Assembly: GCA_021647785.1 (NCBI GenBank)
Contig: JAKIUC010000026.1
Coordinates: 1 to 59,473 of the forward strand
Direction of reading: 5' to 3'
DNA from: Melioribacteraceae bacterium
GTDB taxonomy: Bacteria; Bacteroidota; Ignavibacteria; Ignavibacteriales; Melioribacteraceae
Length of the DNA: 59,473 nt
Shown here piece by piece: positions 45,201-52,086 of this stretch. The position numbers were made by a program, and so were the translations under genes. The notes under the pieces were generated by a model. The model saw nothing but the letters and a program-made list of their open reading frames with translations. It had not been told where the DNA came from and did no database searches. Positions within the stretch are counted from its first letter, which is position 1. Every line of letters starts with the position of its first letter.

Positions 45201-46920
45201 CATAAAAGATACCTGTGAGACCAGCAGATATATCCGAGAATGTACCACCGGTGTTTTTATATACTTTAGAGATTAAATTATTTGAGTCATCTTCACCAAC
45301 AACTAATAAATCAAGATCGCCATCATTATCGTAATCTCCCCATTCAATCGATCCATTCTTGACTGCAGTTAGCCCGGCATTTATATCAGAAAATATGCCG
45401 GCGTTATTTTGGTAAACAACAGCTATATTTCCCGAATTTGTAATGCCAATTTGGGCTATATCAAGGTCACCGTCATTATCATAATCTCCCCACCTGATTG
45501 CACCCCAGGCAGCACCTGTCAACGAGTTCGAATTGGCATCAAAAGTAAAAGTACCATCACCATTATTTTCGAATATTTCAGTTATACTGCTAAATGTAGC
45601 AGAAGACGTTCCAGCAATTATTACATCTAAATCACCATCATTATCATAATCTCCCCAGTCGGCTGTTCCATTATACAAATTGGTGAATACTGCACTTGCA
45701 TCTATAGTAAATCTATGATTATTATATATTTTTGAGACAGAGGATCCGGCATCATCTCCTGTTAACAAGAGATCAATGTATCCATCATTATCATAGTCAC
45801 CCCAGTCACAGGAGGGTCCGCTTAAAGCAGGTAAACCAGCAGAAATATCTGTAAAAGTACCGGAATCATTACGGTAAACCGTTGAAGAATAATCATCCGG
45901 ACCTATTGCACCAGATATGAGAAGATCGAGATCGTTGTCATTATCAATATCACCCCACTTAACTCCACCAACAGTAGCTCCTGTAAGCCCAGCCGAAATA
46001 TCAGAAAAGGTACCAGAACTATTACCATAAATAATGGAAATTTTTGTACCACTGCTGTTTTGGCCGCTTACAATTAGATCTAAATCATTATCATTATCAT
46101 AATCACCCCAATCAACACTTGAATACAAAACTCCAGTCATTACCGCGGAAATATCATTATATGTTCCACTGTCATTGCGATAAATTTTGGATGTTACGTT
46201 AGAACTAGCATCGGTACCTGTAACTACAATATCTAAATCGTTGTCATTGTCATAATCGCCCCATGATGTTTGCCCATAAGAAGTACCAGTTAGGCCTGCG
46301 GATATATCAGAAAAAACTCCGGAATTATTTTGATAAACAATTGTATAAGTCCCCGGAGAAGCAGCATAACCATTGTTTTCGCCATTTATCAAAATATCCA
46401 AGTCGTTATCGTTATCATAATCTCCCCACTCACAGTTTCCATACCATAGCGGAAGTAACCCTGCTGAGATATCTGCAAAACTTCCATTTGTATTTTGGTA
46501 AACATTAGTAATTAACGAACCAGTGGCTTGGCTATATCCCATAACAAGTAAATCCAGATCATTATCCCCATCATAATCACCCCAACTAAAAGAACCGTGC
46601 CTGATTCCCGGAATATTTGCCGAAATATCAGTAAAAGTATTATTTCCATCATTCCGATAAACATTAAACTGACCATTTCCCATAACTGCAAAATCAAGAT
46701 CTCCGTCATTATCATAATCACCCCATTTTGCATTTCCCTCATTAACGCCCTGAAGTGCTACTGATATTTCAGTAAATGCCTGGGCACTAATATTAGTTGA
46801 CAGAAATAATAACGAAATAACAAAAAATAGATTTAAAAAATTTTCATGGAAATTATTACGAAAAGCCATCTTTATTTTATTAGTGATTTTTGTTGATAAA
46901 TTAGAGTTTAATGTTTTCAT
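42232..46920 (-). CDS. Giant secreted FG-GAP/VCBS-repeat protein with T9SS sorting domain, 1562 aa
   Basis: After a signal peptide (about residues 30-47, ending NISAQA) there are 14 repeats, each with a WGDYDNDGDLD-type Ca-binding loop (about 58-770), an FN3-like domain (about 777-870), 7 more repeats (885-1225) and a second FN3-like domain (about 1240-1340). A PVELTYFTA linker domain and a T9SS type A sorting domain (YPNPFNPTTNINFSI ... MLLLK) finish it. The 21 repeats probably form beta-propeller blades. The product should be exported by the T9SS to the surface, probably for adhesion or glycan binding. It may start at the second Met (46869). Confidence 0.88.
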   Translation of the reverse strand: MKTLNSNLSTKITNKIKMAFRNNFHENFLNLFFVISLLFLSTNISAQAFTEISVALQGVNEGNAKWGDYDNDGDLDFAVMGNGQFNVYRNDGNNTFTDISANIPGIRHGSFSWGDYDGDNDLDLLVMGYSQATGSLITNVYQNTNGSFADISAGLLPLWYGNCEWGDYDNDNDLDILINGENNGYAASPGTYTIVYQNNSGVFSDISAGLTGTSYGQTSWGDYDNDNDLDIVVTGTDASSNVTSKIYRNDSGTYNDISAVMTGVLYSSVDWGDYDNDNDLDLIVSGQNSSGTKISIIYGNSSGTFSDISAGLTGATVGGVKWGDIDNDNDLDLLISGAIGPDDYSSTVYRNDSGTFTDISAGLPALSGPSCDWGDYDNDGYIDLLLTGDDAGSSVSKIYNNHRFTIDASAVFTNLYNGTADWGDYDNDGDLDVIIAGTSSATFSSITEIFENNGDGTFTFDANSNSLTGAAWGAIRWGDYDNDGDLDIAQIGITNSGNIAVVYQNNAGIFSDINAGLTAVKNGSIEWGDYDNDGDLDLLVVGEDDSNNLISKVYKNTGGTFSDISAGLTGIFYGTAKWGDYDGDGDLDIALSGATSAADKDNSPLAKIYRNVDGSFVDISASLVLVANSGIAWGDYDSDGDLDLVLCGMDASDDMHSNIYNNNAGVFTDISAGLTGVHKSTIGWGDYDNDGDLDLLIHGSTSYGYTGDTELYKNFGSDTFVPVAVGLVDYAEISIANWADYDNDGDLDIIASGIPPGGNVTNGTTKLFENMSPVLNTSPNAPSNLSASTSGTSVTFSWDKATDSETTQNGLTYNLRIGTSSGGSDIFSGMVNAATGYRRIVDIGNMGHNNSRVIGDLSAANYYWSVQTIDNNYKGSAFASEGSFFTEGFTSVSAGFYNSSRGASEWGDYDNDGDLDVLITGSSNTVLYKNTNGSFSSVSTSLTVTSNGYAAWGDYDNDGGLDIALIGTNGSSVPTSKIYRNDGGDTFTDISAALTGVNYGSCDWGDYDNDGDLDLAITGNIGSSVGSTKIYTNNNGVFTDASISLTGAFNSFLKWVDIDNDKDLDLFVLGHTGSGKLTKIYRNDGGGSFTSIITNLPNVGDCNIAFGDYDSDGDIDIAMPYLSSTGVYSNNGSGGFSKVWSGPSLTYGFADWGDYDNDGDLDLLLAGWIQVPSEKITRVYRNDGSNTFVDISAGLTGLQQGAASWGDYDGDNDLDLAVIGYTGSVDKTIIYENFRNTSNTAPNAPSNLATSVNDNTITFSWDKATDAQTSQNALTYNLVVGTTDGGSDVFSGMVNATSGYRRIPTQGNTGHTNSWTLNNLTNGQSYYWKVQTIDNTFTGSVFTAGTSEQALPVELTYFTATSTSSAAVLLNWETATEVNNYGFEIERASFRKDGTTPVRTGLGDGATPVQGDWSTLGFVPGHGNSNSPKDYSFVDANSYSGKIQYRLKQIDTDGAFEYSEVIEVEARVLGKYLLEQNYPNPFNPTTNINFSIAKTGNVKLTIYNTIGQKVATLFNGVKKAGSHKISFNATNLMSGVYFYRLVADSYGESGSFVQVEKMLLLK

Positions 46921-46981
46921 TTTACCACCTACGTTTAATGTTGATTAAAATTTCTGATTGCAAGATATTTTAATTTCCGTG

Positions 46982-47014
46982 CATGAACCCGCCAATAAAT
47001 TCACAAACCCGCCA
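46982..47014 (-). promoter_or_regulatory. Predicted AraC-type operator upstream of the giant secreted protein gene
   Basis: On the minus strand TGGCGGGTTTGTGAAT and TGGCGGGTTCATGCA are direct repeats spaced 20 bp apart (46982-46994 and 47001-47014 on the plus strand). The site lies 62-94 bp before the start codon at 46920. An almost identical pair is upstream of the AraC gene itself. Confidence 0.6.
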
Positions 47015-47075
47015 TATATTTATATCCTCTAATTTAAGGTTAAAAAGGCAATAAAAAATCTTATTTTTGTTAATA

Positions 47076-47444
47076 TTAAAGCTCAGTTTTCTCAACTAAG
47101 TTCTTTTTATTCTTTGATATCCCACCGAATCTTGCCCGGTAAAGTTTTAAGAAATAATCTTTTCTTATAAAACCCACCTTATTAGCAACTTCAAGAATGG
47201 AATTATAGTTTCCTGATTTCAAAATATCTCGTGCAACTTGGAGTTTTATTTCTCGTATATACTTATTTGGAGATAGCCCAGTCAGTTTTTGTGTTACACG
47301 GTATAACTGTCTTTCACTAATTTGTAATTCAGAGGCAAGGAAGAGTACATTAAATCCCAAATTACCAATGTTTTCATAGCAAATTATTTTCATTTTTTGC
47401 AGATATTTCAGGTTTTGCTGTTTTATGATAAGATCATATTCCAC
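47076..47444 (-). CDS. Small AraC-family transcription regulator
   Basis: The 122-residue protein consists of a two-helix-turn-helix AraC domain: LASELQISERQLYRVTQKLTGLSPNKYIREIKLQVARDIL and later ILEVANKVGFIRKDYFLKLYRARFG. It lacks a receiver or ligand domain. It resembles the last ~110 residues of the hybrid sensor at 52087-56298 (TGLSPxKYxREIKL is shared), so it could be a detached effector domain. The start is GTG at 47444. Predicted operators upstream of it and of the next gene suggest autoregulation. Confidence 0.75.
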   Translation of the reverse strand: MEYDLIIKQQNLKYLQKMKIICYENIGNLGFNVLFLASELQISERQLYRVTQKLTGLSPNKYIREIKLQVARDILKSGNYNSILEVANKVGFIRKDYFLKLYRARFGGISKNKKNLVEKTEL

Positions 47445-47515
47445 ATTTTTCTCGTATCTATTTCAATTATTTTAGTTTGCTTAAAATTTTGATGCAAAAA
47501 TAGAATGGTAATCTT

Positions 47516-47549
47516 ACACGAACCCGCCAATGTATTCACAATTCTGCCA
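47516..47549 (-). promoter_or_regulatory. Predicted AraC-type operator upstream of the AraC gene (autoregulation)
   Basis: On the minus strand TGGCAGAATTGTGAAT and TGGCGGGTTCGTGTA are direct repeats spaced 20 bp apart (47536-47549 and 47516-47529 on the plus strand), 72-105 bp before the AraC start. They match the pair at 46982-47014. Confidence 0.6.
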
Positions 47550-47690
47550 ATATTAGTAGATTTTTGCAATTTCGTTTTTTAGGTAATTTCGTTTAGTTTT
47601 GCAGCGGTTCAGCGTCAAATATAAAATCATAAAAAACAATGATTTATGGAAGAGTAAAAAAATATTTTTCCTGTTATTTGAAGACAAATA

Positions 47691-47795
47691 AACCAGTAAA
47701 CTGGTTAAATATTAGCTTGTATTTCATTTACCAATCCCGCCACTGCGGGATTGGTTAACAATAAGTTAGAGCTATTGTAACCGGTTTATTGGTTG
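47691..47795. repeat. Palindromic repeat with an inner hairpin
   Basis: The ends are AACCAGTAAACTGGTT and AACCGGTTTATTGGTT. The middle has CCAATCCCGC with GCGGGATTGG, a 10-bp perfect stem with a 4-nt loop (47731-47754). It lies in the 740-bp gap between the AraC gene and the T9SS protein gene, with no protein-coding potential. Confidence 0.6.
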
Positions 47796-47841
47796 AAATT
47801 ATTTTGACCCCGAATCGCTATAGTTTTGAGGTTTAGTAAAT

Positions 47842-47917
47842 GTTAGGAATTGTAAGTTTATTAATGAACTGAATAAAAATTTTTGTGAAATAGATTTAGC
47901 TAACTGTTTAATAAATA
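47842..47917. repeat. 76-bp duplicated segment next to MITE-1 copy c (uninterrupted copy)
   Basis: The segment starts GTTAGGAATTGTAAG and ends TAACTGTTTAATAAATA. A similar copy is at 51581-51637 plus 51842-51863, interrupted by MITE-3. Both copies abut a MITE-1 element. Confidence 0.7.
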
Positions 47918-47918
47918 G

Positions 47919-48086
47919 GGCTAAGTTCTATTTATGACAGCAGTTTCTTGTTTTTTTCACAGATTGAACGTCCAAAAAACGGACTAATCAATCTGTGTTA
48001 CGAATTGTAACGTAGATTGATTAGCAAAGCGGTCAATCTGCGTAATTATTACATAATAATAATGCTGTCATTATTAGAACTTAGCC
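47919..48086. mobile_element. MITE-1 copy c (168 bp)
   Basis: GGCTAAGTTCTATTTATGAC and, at the other end, a match in reverse complement (GGCTAAGTTCTAATAATGAC) mark the ends. The flanks AAATAG and CTATTT are inverted rather than direct, so no target duplication is seen here; recombination between copies may explain that. The centre has a long imperfect palindrome around CAATCTGTGTTACG. Confidence 0.7.
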
Positions 48087-48184
48087 CTATTTCCATACCC
48101 CTCAACAAATCCAATTACATTCCAATCGTTGGTTGAGCTTCTCTCCGAATGGATACCTTTATCAAATCATATTCCACAGTAACT

Positions 48185-49606
48185 TTAGCGAAGGAGTATC
48201 ATTTTTTTAATGGAACGAAAATCTCCGGCTTGCAGCGAGTAAAAATAAACTCCTGTTGAAATATTTACTGCATTCCAAATGTATTCGTGTTTCCCAGATT
48301 CTAATTCCTCATTTATTAGTTCAGCTATTTCTTTCCCAAGCATATCATATATCACTAATCTTGCTTTTTCGTTTTTGGGTAATGAAAAACTTATTTTAGT
48401 TGCCGGGTTAAATGGATTAGGATAATTTGGATGAAGCATATATTCTTCAGGCAAAAGCAAAGGAATTTCAACCCCCTCTATTTGCGAAAATTCGTATGCA
48501 CCATCTGTATCTATTTGTTTTAGCCTATAGCTTCTTATTCTCTCAGCTACTGTTAAATCAGCACCTAATGGATTTGTATCAACAAAAGAATATTCTTTTG
48601 GTGAGTTGCTGTTTCCGTGTCCTTCCACAAATCCTAACGTACTCCAATCTCCTTGGACGGGCGTAGTTCCATCTTCTCGGGACGAAGCCCGTTGAATTTC
48701 AAATCCATAATTATCAACTTCAGTGGCTGTAGTCCAAATAAGTGATACACCACTCTCACTAATTGATGCTGTAAAAGCTGTTAACTCTACTGGCAAGGCG
48801 GCTGCACCTCCGAGTGTAAATCTCGAAAATCCATCAATACTACCAACTGTAACAGTATTGTTTGCTGTGTTTACCACTCCGCCCATTAACACCCAACTTG
48901 CACTGCCATCTGTTGAGTTATATAATTCAAGCTCCAATTCGGTTATACTATTCAATTCGCTATCATCATAATTAAAAACAAAAGTTGCGTTAAGTCCAAC
49001 ATTTGTAGTAGGTACAATATCATACATTCTTAATATGCCGCTATTACCATTGCCAGTTTGTGCAGCATGCGTACGTGTAAATGATGTGCTTCCAAGGTTT
49101 GCAGTTGAAGTAATTACTGCACCTAAACCAGCTGCATTTAGAGACGAGGGTACATTTAATGTACGCGTTGCTGTTATTGATCCATCAGTACCCTTCACCG
49201 TGTTGCCGGCTGTTTCGCTTAGTGTGCCGGTGGCTCCAAGTGCTAACTCGTTTGTGTTCAAATCAATATCTCCGCTGGTTACAGTTACTGTATTGCTAAC
49301 TGTTACCATACTTAGCATCTGCACATCACCCGAAGCTTTATTAACTGTAAGGTTATAAAAACTCTCGCCACCAACTTTATTTATTGTTTGGTTTCCGCTT
49401 GCACCATTAAAAACAACAGTACTTGTACCTGGTGTAAACGTACCTTCGTTTACCCAGTTACCCGATAGACTAAAAGTAAGGTTGCTAAGCGAAAATGTGT
49501 TACCACTTCCGTTTGTAAAACCCGCTCCGTAAATATTTGTATTTAGCAGCAAAACCATAGAAAACATAGTTAAAACTGAACCAAATAATTTCATTTTCAT
49601 TTTCAT
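48185..49606 (-). CDS. Secreted T9SS-sorted protein, 473 aa
   Basis: A signal peptide (about residues 1-28) precedes repeats of a Thr/Ser/Asn-rich beta-strand type (GNWVNEGTFTPGTSTVVFNGASGNQTINKVGGESFYNLTVNKA). A central domain around 170-265 follows. Then comes the PVELTAFTAS domain, and a T9SS sorting domain ends it (YPNPFNPATKISFSLP ... MILLR). It starts at ATG 49606 with AAGGAG 8 bp upstream. It is 10 bp downstream of the S74 protein gene and is probably co-transcribed with it. A short palindromic sequence is inserted in frame near residue 310, as in the giant protein. Confidence 0.85.
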   Translation of the reverse strand: MKMKMKLFGSVLTMFSMVLLLNTNIYGAGFTNGSGNTFSLSNLTFSLSGNWVNEGTFTPGTSTVVFNGASGNQTINKVGGESFYNLTVNKASGDVQMLSMVTVSNTVTVTSGDIDLNTNELALGATGTLSETAGNTVKGTDGSITATRTLNVPSSLNAAGLGAVITSTANLGSTSFTRTHAAQTGNGNSGILRMYDIVPTTNVGLNATFVFNYDDSELNSITELELELYNSTDGSASWVLMGGVVNTANNTVTVGSIDGFSRFTLGGAAALPVELTAFTASISESGVSLIWTTATEVDNYGFEIQRASSREDGTTPVQGDWSTLGFVEGHGNSNSPKEYSFVDTNPLGADLTVAERIRSYRLKQIDTDGAYEFSQIEGVEIPLLLPEEYMLHPNYPNPFNPATKISFSLPKNEKARLVIYDMLGKEIAELINEELESGKHEYIWNAVNISTGVYFYSLQAGDFRSIKKMILLR

Positions 49607-49616
49607 TTTAAACTCC

Positions 49617-50921
49617 TTAATTTATTACCGAAGCCATTTTGGATGAAGCATTATTATTCTCTTTTCTTATCTCCAAAACTACATTTTTCACATTTGTTAA
49701 CTCGGTTAAAAGTTGCTGTACTAATTTATTTTGTGAAACAAACTCTTCCTTTTGCGAAGCCAACTCACCAATAAGCATTTCATTTTTTGCACTTAATTTC
49801 TCATTTTTAATTTTCAATTCATCTGTTCTTTTGCCAAGTGCTTTAATTGCAACCATCATTATTCCATCCATATCCGCCGTAGCCAATAAAGTATCGCATC
49901 CTATTGTACCAATGCCGTCATTCCCAAAGTGAGAAAATATCTCTTGAGCCATTGGTCCGTAATGTCTAAATTCTTTTGGGTTTTGCCCTTTATAATTCCA
50001 AGAACCAAGACGGAGTGCAGAAATACTATTTAGGAAATATTCACCATCAGCATTCAAAAAATTCTCTTTCTTTGTTGAATCGGAAGTTGTTGACCAAGAG
50101 TTTGCACCTCCGGTAAGTTGAGTACCAACAGAGGCACCGGAATTAGTAAAAAGCCTATACCCACCGGCAAAACGCATTGTCATTTGGTTGTTTGTTGTAG
50201 AATTAAGCACAATACTCGTTGAATAATCCCCAATAATAAATGAACCACTTCGAAAATTTGTAGAGACATAACCACCCATCGCTGTTGATACAGACCCACT
50301 TGCGGTTGTGTAATATCCCATCGCTGTTGAAAAATGCCCATGTGCGTTTGTAAATCCCCCCATCGTTGTTGAGTGATCCCCACTTGCGGTTGTTTCACGT
50401 CCCATAGCTGTTGAATAGTGCCCACTTGCGATTGTACCCCATCCCATCGCTATTGAATGGAGTCCACTTGCGGTTGTATTATATCCTGTAGCAAAAGAAT
50501 AATCCCCAACATTTGCATCATCCCAGTGTGTTCCAGTTACAACACCTACTCTAAAAGCAGCTTTTCCAGAAATCCAATGCATTCTTGTCCCGGCTCCAAG
50601 GCTCCACGAATTGCCGTTATTATATGTGCCTTGCACCAACAAACCATCATTACTTACCATATGCAAACCAGCAGTAGGTGTATCTTGGTTAATTCCAAGT
50701 TTTCCATCAGCTTGCATTCTTAGTTTGCTTTGGTCTCCACTATCTGTAATATCAAAATAGCTTGTGTTATCTGCTGTGTTAAGTTTTAATGTTGATACTT
50801 GTGCTAAAAGATGCCCTGTAAAAAAGAAGAGTATAAATAAGAAAATTGTAAGCCTTGCAATATTTACAGACTTATTAGACTTAGAAAATTTGTTTTCTAT
50901 TTGCTGCATTGTTTGCTCCAT
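49617..50921 (-). CDS. YadA/Hep_Hag-type head repeats with S74 self-cleaving chaperone domain, 434 aa
   Basis: After an N-terminal hydrophobic signal segment (about residues 22-40) come five or more GxxSxAMGxxTTASG-type repeats (about 140-215) that form left-handed parallel beta-roll trimers in adhesin heads. A C-terminal S74 intramolecular chaperone domain follows, with SDSTKKENFLNADGEYFLNSISALRLGSWNYK and HYGPMAQEIFSHFG (about 278-335), and a long coiled coil ends the chain. S74 domains trimerise the protein and then cut themselves off. It is the first gene of a two-gene minus-strand run with 48185-49606. Confidence 0.85.
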   Translation of the reverse strand: MEQTMQQIENKFSKSNKSVNIARLTIFLFILFFFTGHLLAQVSTLKLNTADNTSYFDITDSGDQSKLRMQADGKLGINQDTPTAGLHMVSNDGLLVQGTYNNGNSWSLGAGTRMHWISGKAAFRVGVVTGTHWDDANVGDYSFATGYNTTASGLHSIAMGWGTIASGHYSTAMGRETTASGDHSTTMGGFTNAHGHFSTAMGYYTTASGSVSTAMGGYVSTNFRSGSFIIGDYSTSIVLNSTTNNQMTMRFAGGYRLFTNSGASVGTQLTGGANSWSTTSDSTKKENFLNADGEYFLNSISALRLGSWNYKGQNPKEFRHYGPMAQEIFSHFGNDGIGTIGCDTLLATADMDGIMMVAIKALGKRTDELKIKNEKLSAKNEMLIGELASQKEEFVSQNKLVQQLLTELTNVKNVVLEIRKENNNASSKMASVIN

Positions 50922-51155
50922 TTTGTATTATAAAAAATTTGTTACACAATATAATAAATCTTTTTCTTAAATAAGAGAAGATGTCCGTATATAGTATTAA
51001 CACTTAAATCCTTCCCGAAAAAAACTCGGGACAGGTGTTTTTTATGTTAAGAAATTTCAAATGATAAAAAACAAAAAACAATGACCAAACAACAAATAAA
51101 TCTCAATACTCAAATACAAAATAACAAACAATAAGTTTTGAATTTAGGTATTATA

Positions 51156-51490
51156 ATTTGTCCGTAGGACTCTGTGAGAAATTTGTTTGTTTTTTAGGAA
51201 TTGTGTTTTGTCCGTAGGACTCTGTGAGGAATTTGCACCGTAGGAGCGATATGATTTAAACCAAATTAGTATCTTATCAGTAATATTCCTAGCAGTGCGG
51301 GACAAACAGCGTGTTTTATTTGGCAGAAAATTACAAATGACAACATTCTCACAGAGTCCCACGGACAAATAACAAAACTTGTCCCGATTTTTTCGGGATA
51401 AATCCCAAATCTCAATATCAAAATTCCAAAAAATGAGACACCCTAGCACAAAATTCTTGTTTGGGATTTGTCCGTGGGACTCTGTGAGAA
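51156..51490. repeat. Four copies of a 20-25 bp dispersed repeat
   Basis: TTGTCCGTAGGACTCTGTGA occurs near 51158 and 51209, as TTGTCCGTGGGACTCTGTGA near 51468, and in reverse orientation near 51349. Short CCCGA/TCGGG hairpins lie between and around them. The 1.1-kb gap 50922-52086 shows no convincing gene. Confidence 0.6.
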
Positions 51491-51637
51491 TTTTATAAAT
51501 TGAAATTTATCCCGACAAAAGGAGTCGGGACAAGTTGTGTAATTTATCTTTTTGAGATTTGTCTTTTCCAGTTCATCTGGGTTAGGAATTGTAAGTCTAT
51601 TAACAAATTGAATAAAATTTTTTGTGAAATAGGTTTA

Positions 51638-51841
51638 GGGGGTGGAATAAAACCTGTACCGTGCAACGTGTACCTGTACCGTGCAACGTGTACCTGTACC
51701 GTGCAACGTGTATAAGTCCTTTGTTTTTAGTTGTTAACTTGTTACCGCGGAGTGGTACAGATGTTTTTGTTGAATATAACGATAGCAAATAACCGAGTTA
51801 TTATCCCGCATAGGAGCGGGATACAGGTCTATTCCACCCCC
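51638..51841. mobile_element. MITE-3 (204 bp, 3-bp TTA target duplication)
   Basis: GGGGGTGGAATA and TATTCCACCCCC are terminal inverted repeats. TTA flanks both sides (51635-51637 and 51842-51844), and the related empty site has a single TTA. There is no ORF of its own. It contains the tandem repeat 51652-51711. Confidence 0.7.
51652..51711 (+). repeat. Three exact tandem 20-bp repeats inside MITE-3
   Basis: The unit ACCTGTACCGTGCAACGTGT occurs three times without a mismatch. Each unit contains an imperfect GTAC...GTAC palindrome. Confidence 0.9.
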
Positions 51842-51871
51842 TTAGCTAACTGTTTAATAAATATTTGAGAT

Positions 51872-52079
51872 GGCTGAGTTCTATTTATTACAGCAAATAA
51901 TGTCGTGCCTATGGCACTTAAAGTATAGTTTTAGTGTAGATGCTTACCATAGTATCGCTCCTATGGAGCTTTTAGTACCGTAGGTACGATATTATGGTAA
52001 AAGTAAATGATAATAAAAACCAAGTGCCATAGGTACGACATTACTATCTATTAAAAGCTGTAATCATTAGAACTCAGCC
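51872..52079. mobile_element. MITE-1 copy d (208 bp, 8-bp target duplication)
   Basis: GGCTGAGTTCT and AGAACTCAGCC are the ends. Flanks TTTGAGAT (51864-51871) and GTTGAGAT (52080-52087) are a 7 of 8 match. The core shares AATGTCGTGCC and CATAGTATCGCTCC palindromes with copy b. The right flank overlaps the stop codon of the hybrid sensor gene by one base. Confidence 0.8.
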
Positions 52080-52086
52080 GTTGAGA

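Larger units (their letters stand above)
51581..51863. repeat. Second copy of the 76-bp segment, split by MITE-3
   Basis: 51581-51637 and 51842-51863 together match 47842-47917. The empty site is GATTTAGCTAAC in the first copy; here GGTTTA and TTAGCTAAC flank the inserted element. Confidence 0.65.

Noticed and set aside
48185-49606. Plus-strand ORFs within the secreted-protein genes
   Set aside because: They are antisense shadows of strongly supported T9SS protein genes.
51144-51449. Minus-strand ORF of 101 aa
   Set aside because: It is made of dispersed repeats and hairpins and has no coding look.
51652-51711. CRISPR array
   Set aside because: The three 20-bp units are contiguous with no spacers and there are no cas genes.
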